Part shown: in pieces, positions 6,681 to 7,248 of the stretch | Layout: the number at the start of each line of letters is the position of its first letter | How positions within the stretch are numbered: the stretch's first letter is position 1 | Notes under the pieces: generated by a model | The model's database searches: none | Seen by the model: the letters and a program-made list of their open reading frames with translations, nothing else | Told to the model about the DNA's origin: nothing | Translations under genes and position numbers: made by a program | Assembly (NCBI GenBank): GCA_030730545.1 | Contig: JANQUX010000388.1 | Span: 1 to 7,248 of the forward strand | From: Maribacter sp. | GTDB lineage: Bacteria; Bacteroidota; Bacteroidia; Flavobacteriales; Flavobacteriaceae | Reading direction: 5' to 3' | DNA: 7,248 nt

Positions 6681-6721
6681 GGGTTTGGTTCTTTACTTTT
6701 AATGACCTTAAATATAGGAAT
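6681..6721. promoter_or_regulatory. divergent intergenic spacer with possible back-to-back promoters
   Basis: Only 41 bases separate the asparaginase and cutC start codons. On the + strand TACTTTTA (6694-6701), and on the minus strand TATATTTA (6709-6716), each match the Bacteroidota -7 pattern TAnnTTTG at seven of eight places counting the free positions. Neither has a clear TTG at -33. Both genes must start transcription here or inside each other's 5' end, so shared regulation is plausible. No operator repeat is visible. Confidence 0.35.
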
Positions 6722-7248
6722 ATGATAGTAGAAGTTTGTGCTAATTCTTTAGAATCTGCCTTGGTTGCCGAACGTGCTGGTGCAGACCGTATTGAGTTAT
6801 GCTCAGAACTGGCAGTTGGCGGGTTAACCCCTTCTTACGGATTGTTGAAGGCTGTTAAAGAACAGGTAACTATTCCGGTTCATGTGTTGATTAGACCACG
6901 TAGCGGTGATTTTACTTATACGATTAATGAATTGAATATTATGCTTGCCGATATTGAATTATGTGTTGAATTGGGTTTTGAGGGAATTGTATCGGGAGCT
7001 CTTTTGAGTGATTTTTCTTTGGATGTTGTACAAACCCAAAAGTTAAAGACTGCGGGCGGTAATCTAAAATTCACCTTTCATAGGGCGTTCGATTGGATTT
7101 TGAATCCGTCGGAAGCTTTGAAACGACTTGAAGCAATGCAAGTAGATTTTATATTATCATCTGGTCAAAAGAAATCTGCTCCGCTAGGTATTGATTTCTT
7201 ATCCGAATTAAAAAGTAAGACTAAGACTGTTCAAATTATGCCTGGTTC
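6722..7248 (+). CDS. cutC: CutC family TIM-barrel protein, N-terminal part (3' truncated by window)
   Basis: The ATG at 6722 opens a frame that stays open to the window edge, giving 175 residues of a protein usually about 230-250 long. MIVEVCANSLESALVAERAG, then ADRIELCSELAVGGLTPSYG, is the CutC N-terminus. VHVLIRPRSGDFTY (about 53-66), LKFTFHRAFDW and DFILSSGQ complete its conserved segments, and IMPG at the window end is the start of the usual IMPGGG motif. ILSSGQ replaces the more common ILTSGQ, a mild change. CutC proteins are cytosolic TIM barrels historically linked to copper homeostasis, but that role is disputed for most bacteria. The divergent neighbour here is a glycosylasparaginase, which fits a role in sugar or glycan breakdown at least as well. 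No copper gene is visible nearby. Confidence 0.95.
   Translation, partial: MIVEVCANSLESALVAERAGADRIELCSELAVGGLTPSYGLLKAVKEQVTIPVHVLIRPRSGDFTYTINELNIMLADIELCVELGFEGIVSGALLSDFSLDVVQTQKLKTAGGNLKFTFHRAFDWILNPSEALKRLEAMQVDFILSSGQKKSAPLGIDFLSELKSKTKTVQIMPG

Noticed and set aside
5730..6702. Several + strand open frames of 60-96 codons opposite the asparaginase gene
   Set aside because: They lie antisense to a confidently identified enzyme, have low-complexity Ser/Pro-rich translations typical of antisense frames, and show no domain.

Overview
The window looks like a chromosomal segment from a marine-type member of the Flavobacteriaceae (Bacteroidota). The DNA is AT-rich and the starts have A-rich leaders without Shine-Dalgarno sequences. 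The gene set points the same way: a DUF5916-type outer-membrane protein end, a type IX secretion (T9SS) type A sorting tail, lipoproteins with acidic residues after the lipobox cysteine, and a glycosylasparaginase very like the characterised Elizabethkingia (Flavobacterium) meningosepticum enzyme. This is inferred from family resemblance; genus cannot be fixed by eye.

Layout. Bases 1-262 (+) are the 3' end of a DUF5916-like gene. Bases 356-862 (+) encode a small lipocalin-like lipoprotein with a candidate Bacteroidota promoter in front and a good intrinsic terminator behind. That terminator abuts a convergent 103-residue gene (917-1228, -), which is only a signal peptide plus a T9SS sorting domain. 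Upstream of it on the minus strand is full-length polA (1325-4159), with 5'-nuclease, proofreading and polymerase domains all intact. A perfect 11-bp hairpin sits between polA and the start codon of the sorting-domain gene. Next on the minus strand come a lipocalin-like lipoprotein (4254-4772) and, 7 bases upstream of it, an unrecognised exported protein with an HExxH motif (4780-5628); these two look like one operon. A Tat-exported N4-(beta-N-acetylglucosaminyl)-L-asparaginase (5694-6680, -) follows. A 41-bp divergent spacer separates it from the 5' part of cutC (6722 to the window edge, +).

How the genes relate. polA is housekeeping. The rest are mostly envelope or export functions: surface lipoproteins, an exported possible metallopeptidase, a T9SS tail, and the final enzyme of Asn-linked glycan breakdown. 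No rRNA, tRNA, CRISPR array, insertion sequence or phage gene is visible. The least explained parts are the orphan sorting domain with its start-codon hairpin, the HExxH protein with its lipoprotein partner, and a sliding-clamp-like motif in the PolA linker. I see no clear multi-gene defence or mobile system.
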